NCBI RefSeq assembly: GCF_028682475.1
Contig: NZ_JANHLE010000035.1
Coordinates: 1-59,142 of the forward strand
DNA length: 59,142 bases
Source of the DNA: Pseudomonas putida
GTDB taxonomy: Bacteria; Pseudomonadota; Gammaproteobacteria; Pseudomonadales; Pseudomonadaceae
Direction: 5' to 3'
Positions 15,957-24,276 of this stretch are shown here, piece by piece (position 1 is the stretch's first letter; each line of letters starts with the position of its first letter). Position numbers and translations under genes: made by a program. The notes beneath the pieces are model-generated. The model saw nothing but the letters and a program-made list of their open reading frames with translations, did no database searches and had not been told where the DNA came from.

Positions 15957-17318
15957 TCAGGCTTCGGAGAAGTTCACCGTGCGCACCGGGCGGCGGAATC
16001 CGCCCGTCAGCACCATCAGGTAGGCCAGGCCCAGGCCGAACCAGCTCAGACCGATGGTCAGGGTCAGGGTCGACAGGCTGGTCCACAGCCACAGGGTCAG
16101 GCTCATGCCCACCAGCGGGATCACACCGTAACGCAGCACCCCGGCCAGGTTGCGGTGGCAGGTGTCGCTGATCAGGTGGGTGCGGATCACCGCCAGGTTC
16201 ACCGCCGAGAACGCCACCAGGGCGCCAAAGCTGATCAGCGATGCCAGGGTGGCGAGGTCGATCACCAGCGCCAACAGGGAAAACGCCGAGACCACCAGGG
16301 TCGCAGTGACCGGGGTGCCGAAGCGTGGCGAGAGGGTGGCGAACCAGCGTTGTGGCAAGACCTTGTCCCGGCCCATGGTGTAGAGAATCCGCGATACCGC
16401 CGCTTGCGAAGCCAGGGCCGAACCCAGGCTGCCGGCAACGAACGCGGCGGTGAAAAAGTTGGCCAGGAACTGGCCACCGGCCTTGAACATGACTTCGTTG
16501 GCGGCTGCGTCGGTATTGGCGAAATGGCTGCCTGGCAATACCAGCTGGCTGATATAGGCCAGCAGGGTGAACAGCAGGCCAGCACCGAGGGTGGTGAGGA
16601 TGATAGCCCGTGGCACGTTACGCTCCGGGTCCTTGGTCTCTTCAGCCAGGGTCGACACCGCATCGAAGCCAAGGAACGACAGGCACAACACCGCCGCCCC
16701 CGCCATCAGATGACCGAAGCCCGGCTGGCTGCCATCGCCGAGAAAAGGTGAGAGCACATCGACCGCTTGCCCGCCGCCCAAGGTTTTCAGCGACAAGGCG
16801 ACGAACACCCCGATGAAGACAATCTGCGCGCCGACAATCAAGTTGCTGGCCTTGGCCACCGAGTTGATGCCGACGACGTTGAGCACGGTAACCAGGGCGA
16901 TCGAGGCGAGGATGATGGTCCAGACCGGGATGCTCGGGAAGGCGATGTTCAGGAACAGGCCGATGAGCAGGTAATTGATCATCGGCAGGAACAGGTAGTC
17001 GAGCAGCAGCGACCAGCCAGCGAGAAAGCCGACGCTCGGCCCGAACGCCAGGTTGGCGTAAGAGTAGGCCGAACCGGCGACCGGAAAGCGCCGGACCATG
17101 AAACTGTAGGACGTTGCCGTGAACAGCATGGCCAGCAGGGTGACCAGGTAGGCGCCGGCGGTGCGTCCCCCGGTGAGTTCGGTGACGATGCCGTAGGTGG
17201 TGAAGATGGTCAGCGGGACCATGTACACCAGCCCGAAGAACACCAGGGCGGGAAGCCCGAGGACGCGGCGCAGTTGAGCGGAATCTGCCTGGGCAGCATT
17301 GCTGGATTGGTTGGCCAT
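15957..17318 (-). CDS. APC-family amino acid/polyamine permease
   Basis: A 453-aa inner-membrane transporter with about 12 hydrophobic helices. The first-helix region ALVFFGLVYMVPLTIFTTYGIV and the helix-6/8 pattern resemble amino acid-polyamine-organocation carriers, closest in feel to putrescine importer PuuP-type proteins. The substrate cannot be fixed from sequence. AGGAT precedes the ATG at 17318 by 6 nt. TTGATCGAT occurs at the start codon and again 33 nt upstream (17351-17359). It converges on the DUF2780 gene with a 4-nt gap and no terminator between. Confidence 0.88.
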   Translation of the reverse strand: MANQSSNAAQADSAQLRRVLGLPALVFFGLVYMVPLTIFTTYGIVTELTGGRTAGAYLVTLLAMLFTATSYSFMVRRFPVAGSAYSYANLAFGPSVGFLAGWSLLLDYLFLPMINYLLIGLFLNIAFPSIPVWTIILASIALVTVLNVVGINSVAKASNLIVGAQIVFIGVFVALSLKTLGGGQAVDVLSPFLGDGSQPGFGHLMAGAAVLCLSFLGFDAVSTLAEETKDPERNVPRAIILTTLGAGLLFTLLAYISQLVLPGSHFANTDAAANEVMFKAGGQFLANFFTAAFVAGSLGSALASQAAVSRILYTMGRDKVLPQRWFATLSPRFGTPVTATLVVSAFSLLALVIDLATLASLISFGALVAFSAVNLAVIRTHLISDTCHRNLAGVLRYGVIPLVGMSLTLWLWTSLSTLTLTIGLSWFGLGLAYLMVLTGGFRRPVRTVNFSEA

Positions 17319-17430
17319 TGATCGATCCTGGCTTTTTTGTAGTTGTTTTGTTGATCGATTTTTATCCAGTTAAGCGGCCAATAGCAAAGAAGATTCCCTT
17401 ATCTTGATTATTAATACAGATTTTAATCGG

Positions 17431-18324
17431 CTATCGCGGAGCAAGCTCCGCCCGCAAGGCTTCAATCCGCTGATCCTTGTCGTGCCACAGCTGGTTGACC
17501 CACTCCTGTACCGCCTGGCGTACAACCGGATCGTTCTCGTAGTCGCCATCCCACAGCGCCGGGTCCAGCTCGTGCACCTGGATATCGATGATCACTTTCG
17601 GTACTGCGCCACTGAGCAGGTCCCAGAAGCCCGGCGCCTTGTCACCGGGGTAGACGATGGTGACGTCAAGCAGGGCATCGAGCTGTTCGCCCAGCGCCGC
17701 CAGTACGAAGGCGACACCACCGGCCTTGGGTTTGAGCAGGTGCTTGTAGGGTGACTGCTGGGCCACGCGTTTGGCCTCGGTGAAGCGTGTGCCTTCGAGG
17801 TAGTTGACCACGGTGACCGGTTGGCGCTTGAACAGCTCGCAGGCGGCCTTGGTGATTTCCAGGTCCTGGCCTTTGAGTTCTGGATGTTTGTCGAGAAACG
17901 CTTTGCTGTAGCGCTTCATGAACGGGTAATCCAGCGCCCACCAGGCCAGGCCCAGCAGCGGCACCCAGATCAGCTCTTTTTTCAGGAAGAATTTGAAGAA
18001 CGGAATACGCCGGTTGAGCACCTGGATCAGCGCCGGGATATCGACCCAGCTCTGGTGGTTGCTGATGGCCAGGTAGGATGTGTCCAGGCGCAGGTCATCG
18101 GCACCGCGCACGTCCCACACCGTGGGGATGCACAGGCGGAAAATCAGTTTGTCGATTTCAGACCAGGTTTCGGCGATCCACATCACCGTCCATGAAGCGT
18201 AGTCACGGTATCGGCCGGGCAGGACCAGTTTGAGCAGGGCAAAGACCAGCAATGGGCCGATCAGGACCAGGGTGTTGAGCAGCAACAGCAAGGTCACAAG
18301 AATGCCCGTCAGTAAGCGGCGCAT
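17431..18324 (-). CDS. PlsC-type acyltransferase (YihG-like)
   Basis: A 297-aa membrane-anchored 1-acylglycerol-3-phosphate-type acyltransferase. One or two hydrophobic helices occupy residues about 4-36. The catalytic HX4D motif is His90-Asp95 (NHQSWVD). The glycerol-phosphate binding motif EGTR is at residues 177-180. The product resembles E. coli YihG, which adds unusual acyl chains to phospholipids, rather than the essential PlsC; this is inferred from length and sequence style. It is divergent from the RimB-like gene and on the same strand as the permease, 112 nt upstream of it. Confidence 0.88.
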   Translation of the reverse strand: MRRLLTGILVTLLLLLNTLVLIGPLLVFALLKLVLPGRYRDYASWTVMWIAETWSEIDKLIFRLCIPTVWDVRGADDLRLDTSYLAISNHQSWVDIPALIQVLNRRIPFFKFFLKKELIWVPLLGLAWWALDYPFMKRYSKAFLDKHPELKGQDLEITKAACELFKRQPVTVVNYLEGTRFTEAKRVAQQSPYKHLLKPKAGGVAFVLAALGEQLDALLDVTIVYPGDKAPGFWDLLSGAVPKVIIDIQVHELDPALWDGDYENDPVVRQAVQEWVNQLWHDKDQRIEALRAELAPR

Positions 18325-18505
18325 AAGATAGCTCTTATATTCAAGTAAGCGGCCGGCAATGATAAGCAGCCTATCGGCTTACGCCAAATGCTCAGGTCTG
18401 CTTGAGCGGGACAAATGTTTCACATTGTGTTGAATAAGCTGTTAGCGCGAACCTATCCTGCCTTTGCAGTCTAAACACTGTCTTATCTCAAGGAAGCGGA
18501 TCCCT

Positions 18506-19009
18506 GTGAAATCTGTACTTGCACTGCTGTCGCTGCTGGCCCTTCCGGTAATGGCTGCCGAGCCGACCCTGTATGGCCGCTACGAATACATCACGCTGCC
18601 GGAATTTGGCGGTGAAACTCTCAAGGCGAAAATGGACACCGGCGCGCTGACCGCATCGTTGTCGGCCAAAGACATTGAGCTTTTCACCCGCGATGGTGAA
18701 GAGTGGGTGCGTTTCCGCCTGGCGACCAAGGACTCCAGCGGCAAGGTTTACGAACACAAGCTGGCGCGCATCAGCAAGATCAAGAACCGCGCCGATGAAG
18801 ATGAAGACGGTGAAGGTGCGGAGATCAGCAAGCGTCCGGTGGTGGACCTTGAGCTGTGCCTGGGTGATGTCAAACGCACGGTGGAGGTCAATCTGACCGA
18901 CCGCAGCAGTTTCAATTATCCGCTGCTGATCGGTGCCAAGGCGTTGCGTGAGTTCAAGGCGGCGGTGAACCCGGCGCGGCGTTTTATGGCGGGCAAGCCT
19001 GAGTGCTGA
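18506..19009 (+). CDS. RimB-like retropepsin-type aspartic peptidase (former ATP-dependent zinc protease family)
   Basis: A 167-aa exported protein. I chose the GTG at 18506: AAGGAAG lies 9 nt before it and it places a signal peptide (VKSVLALLSLLALPVMAA) at the N-terminus. An upstream ATG at 18464 would bury that signal. The core carries a DTGA active-site motif (Asp44-Thr45-Gly46), as in retropepsins, and the later PLLIGAKALREF segment typical of the family. Such proteins were long labelled ATP-dependent zinc proteases; the DTG motif argues for an aspartic peptidase. Substrate unknown; the location is probably periplasmic. Confidence 0.85.
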   Translation: MKSVLALLSLLALPVMAAEPTLYGRYEYITLPEFGGETLKAKMDTGALTASLSAKDIELFTRDGEEWVRFRLATKDSSGKVYEHKLARISKIKNRADEDEDGEGAEISKRPVVDLELCLGDVKRTVEVNLTDRSSFNYPLLIGAKALREFKAAVNPARRFMAGKPEC

Positions 19010-19026
19010 TACGCGGTGGGGCTTGC

Positions 19027-19098
19027 GGTGGGAGCGGGCTTGCCCCGCGATGCGCTGTGACTGATTCACCGCAATCGCGGGGCAAGCCCGCTCCCACC
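19027..19098. repeat. REPIN, 72 nt, conserved 22-nt core (copy 1)
   Basis: Two 25-nt inverted arms (19027-19051, 19074-19098) around a 22-nt core. Reverse-complemented, the core begins TGCGGTGAATCAG and ends CACAGCGC. It starts 17 nt after the preceding stop codon and lies 85 nt upstream of creB. Confidence 0.93.
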
Positions 19099-19183
19099 GG
19101 GGAGGCGGAACATCCTATGGGCCTTGCCAGGCACCCAAGAATCTCCTACAAGATGCAACATCTCTGTGCCAGGCCCGGACGCC

Positions 19184-19864
19184 ATGCCCCACATTCTCAT
19201 TGTCGAAGACGAAGCGGCCATCGCCGATACCCTGATTTTTGCCTTGCAGGGTGATGGTCACAGCACAAAGTGGGTGACCCTGGGCAGTGCTGCGCTCGAG
19301 CAGCAGCGTCAGCGGCCAGCCGATCTGATCATCCTCGACATCGGCCTGCCGGATATCAGCGGCTTCGAAACCTGCCGCCAATTGCGGCGTTTCAGTGATG
19401 TGCCGGTGATGTTCCTCAGTGCCCGCGACGGTGAAATCGACCGCGTGGTCGGCCTGGAAATCGGCGCCGACGACTATGTGGTCAAACCCTTCAGCCCGCG
19501 TGAAGTCGCGGCACGGGTGCGGGCCATCCTCAAACGTATGGCACCGCGTGCCGAGCCTGTGATTGCGCCTGTCTTGTTCCAGGTCGATACCCTGCGCATG
19601 CAGATCAGCTACCGCGGTCAGCCCCTGAGTCTGACGCGCCACGAATTCCGCCTGTTACAAAGCCTGCTGGAGCAACCCGAGCGGGTGTTCAGCCGCGAGC
19701 AACTGCTCGATGCCGTTGGTGTACCGGCCGACGCCGGTTATGAACGCAGCATCGACAGCCATATCAAGAGTTTGCGTGCCAAGCTGCGCCAGGTGGCCGC
19801 CGAAGCCGAGCCGATCCAGACCCACCGTGGTCTGGGCTACAGCTACAGCCCGAGCCACAGCTGA
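19184..19864 (+). CDS. creB: Response regulator CreB
   Basis: A 226-aa OmpR/PhoB-class regulator. The receiver domain (residues 1-115) has the acidic pocket at 8-10, the phospho-acceptor Asp52 (LIILDIG) and the conserved Lys in YVVKPFSP. A winged-helix DNA-binding domain follows from about 130, ending in the QTHRGLGYSY signature. The ATG at 19184 gives the standard N-terminus. It overlaps creC by 1 nt (TGATG). CreBC controls creD and, in Pseudomonas, contributes to the beta-lactam response linked to loss of PBP4. Confidence 0.94.
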   Translation: MPHILIVEDEAAIADTLIFALQGDGHSTKWVTLGSAALEQQRQRPADLIILDIGLPDISGFETCRQLRRFSDVPVMFLSARDGEIDRVVGLEIGADDYVVKPFSPREVAARVRAILKRMAPRAEPVIAPVLFQVDTLRMQISYRGQPLSLTRHEFRLLQSLLEQPERVFSREQLLDAVGVPADAGYERSIDSHIKSLRAKLRQVAAEAEPIQTHRGLGYSYSPSHS

Positions 19865-21297
19865 TGCGCTTGGGCATCCGTATCTTCCTGGTCTACTTCC
19901 TGTTTGTCGGGCTGACCGGCTATTTCATTCTCAGCACCGTGCGTGAGGAAATCCGCCCCGGTGTGCGCCAGTCCACTGAAGAAACCCTGGTGGACACCGC
20001 CAACCTGCTCGCCGAAATCCTTCACGACGACGTCAAGGCCGGTACCCTTGGCCAGAGCCGCCTGCCGCAGGTGTTGCGTGCCTATGGCCAGCGTCAGCCG
20101 AAGGCCGATATCTGGGGGCTGTCGAAGAATCAGGTCAACCATCGCATCTATGTCACCGATGCCAAGGGCCTTGTCCTGCTCGACTCCAGTGGTGCGGCAG
20201 TCGGCCAGGACTACTCACGCTGGAACGACGTCTACCTGACCCTGCGCGGCGAATATGGCGCGCGTTCGACCCGCAGCGACCCGGATGATCCCGAATCGTC
20301 AGTGATGCACGTCGCCGCGCCGATTCTCGATGAAGGCAAGATCATCGGCGTGGTCACCGTGGCCAAGCCGAACAAGTCATTGCAGCCGTATATCGACCGC
20401 TCCGAGCGGCGGTTGCTGTACCTGGGGCTGGGCCTGATCGGCCTCGGCTTGCTGGTCGGTGCGGCGCTGTCGTGGTGGCTGGCCCGTTCGCTCCGACGCC
20501 TGACCCATTACGCCCAGGCCGTCAGTGAAGGTGAGCGAACCGCGCTGCCGCACTATCGCGGAGGTGAACTGGGGCAACTGGCGGCAGCGGTGGAGCGTAT
20601 GCGCACTCAGCTGGACGGCAAGGACTATGTCGAGCGCTACGTCCACACCCTGACCCATGAGCTCAAAAGCCCGCTGGCGGCCATTCGCGGCGCCTCGGAG
20701 CTGCTCCAGGGGCCGATGCCGGAGGCGCAACGCCAGCGCTTTGCCGACAACATCGAGAGCGAAAGCGCACGCATGCAGCAGTTGATCGAGCGCCTGCTCA
20801 ACCTGGCGCAGGTCGAACAGCTGCAGACTCTGGAAGAACAGCAGCAGGTGTCGCTGGCGGCCCTGGTTGATGAGCTGTTGCTGGCCCAGAGTGCGCGGAT
20901 CGAAAGCAACGGTCTGCAGGTGCGCCAACGTGTACCGGCGAACACCCGCCTGCTGTGTGAGCCGTTCCTTATGCGCCAGGCCATCGCCAACCTGCTGGAC
21001 AACGCTCTGGACTTCACTCCGCCCGGCGGCAAGCTGGTGTTCGAACTGGAGAAGCAGGGCACACGTGTGGCCCTGAGCCTGTTCAACCAGGGTGAGGCGA
21101 TCCCCGACTATGCCCTGGGGCGGGTGAGCGAGCGCTTCTATTCGCTACCGCGCCCGCTTAGCGGGCGCAAGAGTACCGGGCTGGGGCTGAACTTTGTTGA
21201 GGAAGTCATGCAGCTGCATGGCGGTTCGCTGGAAGTAGCCAACGTCGAGGACGGTGTCCGTGTGCGCTTGTGGCTGCCGGCCAAACGCCTGGACTGA
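19864..21297 (+). CDS. creC: Sensor histidine kinase CreC
   Basis: A 477-aa inner-membrane kinase. TM1 is about residues 7-25. The periplasmic region with a PAS/Cache-like fold spans about 26-182. TM2 is about 184-206, followed by a HAMP-like linker. The H-box THELKSPLAAIRGASE contains phospho-acceptor His265. The ATPase domain shows the N-box (QAIANLLDNALDF) and a G-box (KSTGLGLNFVEEV). It is translationally coupled to creB. Full length. Confidence 0.94.
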   Translation: MRLGIRIFLVYFLFVGLTGYFILSTVREEIRPGVRQSTEETLVDTANLLAEILHDDVKAGTLGQSRLPQVLRAYGQRQPKADIWGLSKNQVNHRIYVTDAKGLVLLDSSGAAVGQDYSRWNDVYLTLRGEYGARSTRSDPDDPESSVMHVAAPILDEGKIIGVVTVAKPNKSLQPYIDRSERRLLYLGLGLIGLGLLVGAALSWWLARSLRRLTHYAQAVSEGERTALPHYRGGELGQLAAAVERMRTQLDGKDYVERYVHTLTHELKSPLAAIRGASELLQGPMPEAQRQRFADNIESESARMQQLIERLLNLAQVEQLQTLEEQQQVSLAALVDELLLAQSARIESNGLQVRQRVPANTRLLCEPFLMRQAIANLLDNALDFTPPGGKLVFELEKQGTRVALSLFNQGEAIPDYALGRVSERFYSLPRPLSGRKSTGLGLNFVEEVMQLHGGSLEVANVEDGVRVRLWLPAKRLD

Positions 21298-21300
21298 AAC

Positions 21301-21316
21301 TTCACACACTCTGCAC
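21301..21316 (+). promoter_or_regulatory. cre-tag (CreB binding site) upstream of creD
   Basis: TTCAC-N6-TGCAC, one base different from the published CreB consensus TTCAC-N6-TTCAC. It is 77 nt upstream of the creD start and just after the creC stop. Confidence 0.7.
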
Positions 21317-21392
21317 GCAAGCTCCACACATCTCCCCAAGGGCTCCATGTTGATTGCGCAGACTCTGCTGATCGAAACCGGAGTGTTGCCCC

Positions 21393-22727
21393 ATGAGCCG
21401 AACCTTGAGTCTGAAATTAGGCACCATCGCCTTGCTGATCGTGCTGTTGCTTATCCCGCTGTTGATGATCGGCGGCGTGATTGGCGAGCGTCAGCAACTG
21501 CGTGACAACGTCGTACAGGATATCGCCCAGAGCGCGAGTTTCAGTCAGCAGATCAGCGGCCCGGTCCTGGTGGTGCCGTACCGCAAGACCGAGCGCCGCT
21601 GGAAGACCGAGGACGGCAATACGTTCCAGGAAACCAAGCAAGTCAGTGGGCACCTGTACTTTCTGCCGGAGACCTTCGAACTGAAGTCGGGGATCGACAC
21701 CGAACTGCGTTCGCGAGGGATTTACCAGGCACGGCTGTTTCATGCCGATAACCACATCAGTGGCCAATTCAAGGTGCCGGCGAACTGGGGCATCAGCGAG
21801 GACCTTGAGGATTATCGTTTCGAGCAAGCCTATCTGGCGGTCGGCATCAGTGATATCCGCGGTATCGAAAAGGGCCTGCAATTACAGTTCAATGATCAGC
21901 GCCTGGACTTCCAGGCCGGCACCGGCCTGAGCTGGCTGGGCGGTGGTGTGCACGTACCCCTGGGCCGCCTCGACGGCAAGGCAGAAACCCTGTTCGACTA
22001 CGCCTTCGACCTCAGCTTGCAGGGTACTGGCCAGCTGTATGTGCTGCCGGTTGGCCGCAGCACCAGTGTCAGCATGGCGGCTAACTGGCCGCACCCAAGC
22101 TTTGTCGGCAACTACCTGCCGAGCAGCCGCAAGATCGACGCAGGGGGTTTCTCGGCGCGCTGGCAGACGTCGTTCTTTTCCACCAACCTGGAAGACGCCT
22201 TGACCCAGTGTGCGGTCAACGCCAACTGCGAGGATTTCCGCAATCGTGCCTTCGGCGTCAGCTTTGTCGACCCGGTGGATCAGTACCTCAAGAGCGAGCG
22301 GGCGATCAAATATGCGTTGTTGTTCATCGCCCTGACCTTTGCTGGCTTCTTCCTCTTCGAGATTCTCAAGAACCTCAGCGTGCACCCGATCCAGTACGCC
22401 CTGGTGGGGGCGGCCCTAGCGTTGTTCTACCTGCTGATGCTGTCGTTGTCCGAGCATCTGGGCTTTGGCCTGGCCTACCTGTTGTCTGCCGGGGCCTGTG
22501 TGCTGCTGATCGGCTTCTATCTGTCGCATGTGCTGCATAGCCTGTGGCGGGCCATGGGCTTTGCCCTCGGGCTGGCGGTGCTCTACGGCATGCTCTACGG
22601 GCTGCTGAGCGCCGAGGACTATGCCTTGCTGATGGGCTCACTGCTGTTGTTTGGACTGTTGGGTGTGTTCATGGTCCTGACCCGGCGACTGGACTGGTAC
22701 AGCGTTGGTCAGGGGAAATTGCAATGA
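21393..22727 (+). CDS. creD: Inner-membrane protein CreD
   Basis: A 444-aa CreBC target. One N-terminal TM helix (about residues 10-30) precedes a large periplasmic beta-rich domain (about 35-290). The rest is a C-terminal bundle of about five TM helices (IKYALLFIALTFAGFFLFEIL onward). This architecture and length are normal for CreD. Its biochemical role is unknown; in Stenotrophomonas and Pseudomonas it affects envelope integrity. It starts 95 nt after creC and has its own predicted CreB site. Confidence 0.94.
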   Translation: MSRTLSLKLGTIALLIVLLLIPLLMIGGVIGERQQLRDNVVQDIAQSASFSQQISGPVLVVPYRKTERRWKTEDGNTFQETKQVSGHLYFLPETFELKSGIDTELRSRGIYQARLFHADNHISGQFKVPANWGISEDLEDYRFEQAYLAVGISDIRGIEKGLQLQFNDQRLDFQAGTGLSWLGGGVHVPLGRLDGKAETLFDYAFDLSLQGTGQLYVLPVGRSTSVSMAANWPHPSFVGNYLPSSRKIDAGGFSARWQTSFFSTNLEDALTQCAVNANCEDFRNRAFGVSFVDPVDQYLKSERAIKYALLFIALTFAGFFLFEILKNLSVHPIQYALVGAALALFYLLMLSLSEHLGFGLAYLLSAGACVLLIGFYLSHVLHSLWRAMGFALGLAVLYGMLYGLLSAEDYALLMGSLLLFGLLGVFMVLTRRLDWYSVGQGKLQ

Positions 22728-22803
22728 GCGGGTTGCGCGAGGAAAGGCATCTGGGAATGCTGTTGGCCGTGGGTATTGCCAATATGTGGACGGCCGAGGT
22801 CAG

Positions 22804-22890
22804 TGTGGGAGCCGGCCTTGCCGGCGATGAATTCGCTGCGGTGTCAGCTGCTGCGCGGCGTTTGCATCGCTGGCAAGGCCAGCTCCCACA
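22804..22890. repeat. Type-2 REPIN after creD
   Basis: Two 25-nt inverted arms (22804-22828 begins TGTGGGAGCCGGCC; 22866-22890 with one or two mismatches) around a 37-nt spacer. It lies between creD and the convergent GST gene, 10 nt from the GST stop codon. Confidence 0.88.
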
Positions 22891-22899
22891 AGGGTTGAA

Positions 22900-23532
22900 T
22901 CAGGAACGCGAAGGATCAGTAGCCTGCATCGAAGCCCGCTGACTGACCTCGGCATACCAGGCCGCCAGCTTCGGCTGCTGCTCACGCCAGCCGAAGTCGG
23001 GCATGCGCAAATCGAGGTAGCCCAGAGCACAGGCCACACCGATGGCGGCGATGTCGAACACCGCGCTCAGTTCGGCAATGTGTTCCTGTTCAAGACTGGC
23101 CAGAGCGCGACGGATCTTGTCCTGCTGCGCTTCGATCCAGCTGTCCCAGCGTTTTTCTTCCGGGCGCAGGAAGGTTTCGTAGCGGGTCAGTACCGCCGCA
23201 TCCATGATGGCATCTGCCAGTGAGGCGAGCGTCAGACGATGCCAGCGTGACCAGCCTTCCCTGGGAATCAGCGGGATGCCGACATGCTGCTGGTCGAGGT
23301 ACTCGCAGATCACCCGGCTGTCGTGCAGCACCGTGCCGTCAACCAGACGCAAGGCCGGGATCTTGCCTGCCGGGTTGCCCTGGTTGAGCTCGGCCACCGG
23401 GTTGACCGGCGACAGGTTGACGCTCTGCAGTGCCACGCGGTCGGTCTGCCCGGTTTCGTGCAGCACCACCATGACCTTGCGCACGAAGGGCGAAGCCGGC
23501 GAGTAGAACAGGATCATGCTCGGTGCGGACAT
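22900..23532 (-). CDS. Glutathione S-transferase family protein
   Basis: A 210-aa soluble protein. The N-terminal thioredoxin-fold domain begins MILFYSPASPFVRKVMVVLHE, with Ser in the position of the usual catalytic residue. It has the conserved cis-Pro in GKIPALRLVDG and the glutathione-contacting DSRVICEYLDQ. The all-helical C-terminal domain follows from about residue 90. GAGGG precedes the ATG at 23532 by 8 nt. Nine nt separate it from msrA, so the two are probably co-transcribed and linked to oxidative or electrophile stress. The specific substrate is unknown. Confidence 0.9.
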   Translation of the reverse strand: MSAPSMILFYSPASPFVRKVMVVLHETGQTDRVALQSVNLSPVNPVAELNQGNPAGKIPALRLVDGTVLHDSRVICEYLDQQHVGIPLIPREGWSRWHRLTLASLADAIMDAAVLTRYETFLRPEEKRWDSWIEAQQDKIRRALASLEQEHIAELSAVFDIAAIGVACALGYLDLRMPDFGWREQQPKLAAWYAEVSQRASMQATDPSRS

Positions 23533-23541
23533 GTCGAACCC

Positions 23542-24207
23542 TCAGTTGCCTTGCAGGCTGGGCGGCAGGCAGACACCGGTACCACCGATACCGCAGTAGC
23601 CGTCAGGGTTTTTCGCCAGGTACTGCTGGTGATAGGCCTCGGCGAAGTAGACGGTCGGCGCCTGGTCGATCTCGGTGGTGATCTCGCCGAAGCCGGCTTT
23701 GCTCAGTTCTGCCTGGTAGGCTTGCTTGCTGGCCAGCGCCTGCTCCAGCTGCTGCGGGCTGGTGCAGTAGATGACCGAACGGTATTGGGTGCCGATGTCG
23801 TTGCCCTGGCGCATCCCCTGGGTCGGGTTGTGCAGTTCCCAGAACATCGCCAGCAGTTCCTGGTAGCTGACCTTGTCCTTGTCGAATACCACCAGCACCA
23901 CTTCGGTGTGGCCGGTCAGGCCCGAGCAGACTTCTTCGTAGGTCGGGTTGGGGGTGAAGCCGCCGGCATAACCGACCACGGTGCTGACCACGCCTTCACG
24001 TTGCCAGAAGCGCCGCTCGGCACCCCAGAAGCAACCCAGGCCAAAGATCGCAAAGTCGACGTTCTCGAAGAACGGCCCGAGCAGTGGGGTGTCTTTGAAG
24101 ACAAAGTGCTTCTCGGGCAGGGTCATCGGGGTTTCGCGGCCAGGCAGGGCCTGTTCCGCAGTAGGCAGGACGTTTTTGTTCACCAGGATTTCCGAGCGCA
24201 GGACCAT
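23542..24207 (-). CDS. msrA: Peptide methionine sulfoxide reductase MsrA
   Basis: A 221-aa enzyme reducing methionine-S-sulfoxide in proteins. The catalytic Cys59 lies in the signature GCFWGAERRFW. The recycling cysteines are near the C-terminus (YCGIGGTGVCLPP). The ATG at 24207 is preferred over one at 24225, because AAGAGG, the ribosome binding site, falls between them and the product then begins MVLRSEILVNKN as in other pseudomonads. The gene lies next to the DipA-type gene and aceF, as in P. aeruginosa. Confidence 0.96.
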   Translation of the reverse strand: MVLRSEILVNKNVLPTAEQALPGRETPMTLPEKHFVFKDTPLLGPFFENVDFAIFGLGCFWGAERRFWQREGVVSTVVGYAGGFTPNPTYEEVCSGLTGHTEVVLVVFDKDKVSYQELLAMFWELHNPTQGMRQGNDIGTQYRSVIYCTSPQQLEQALASKQAYQAELSKAGFGEITTEIDQAPTVYFAEAYHQQYLAKNPDGYCGIGGTGVCLPPSLQGN

Positions 24208-24276
24208 GAACCCATTCCTCTTCAAAGTAGGACGATAAGGGATAGAGTCGTAGTTTGCCCGAGTGTTACGCCGCTG

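Noticed and set aside
22724..22942. A 72-codon reading frame whose ATG overlaps the creD stop
   Set aside because: Most of it runs through a type-2 REPIN and into the end of the GST gene on the other strand. It has no ribosome binding site of its own beyond coupling, and shows no protein-like pattern.
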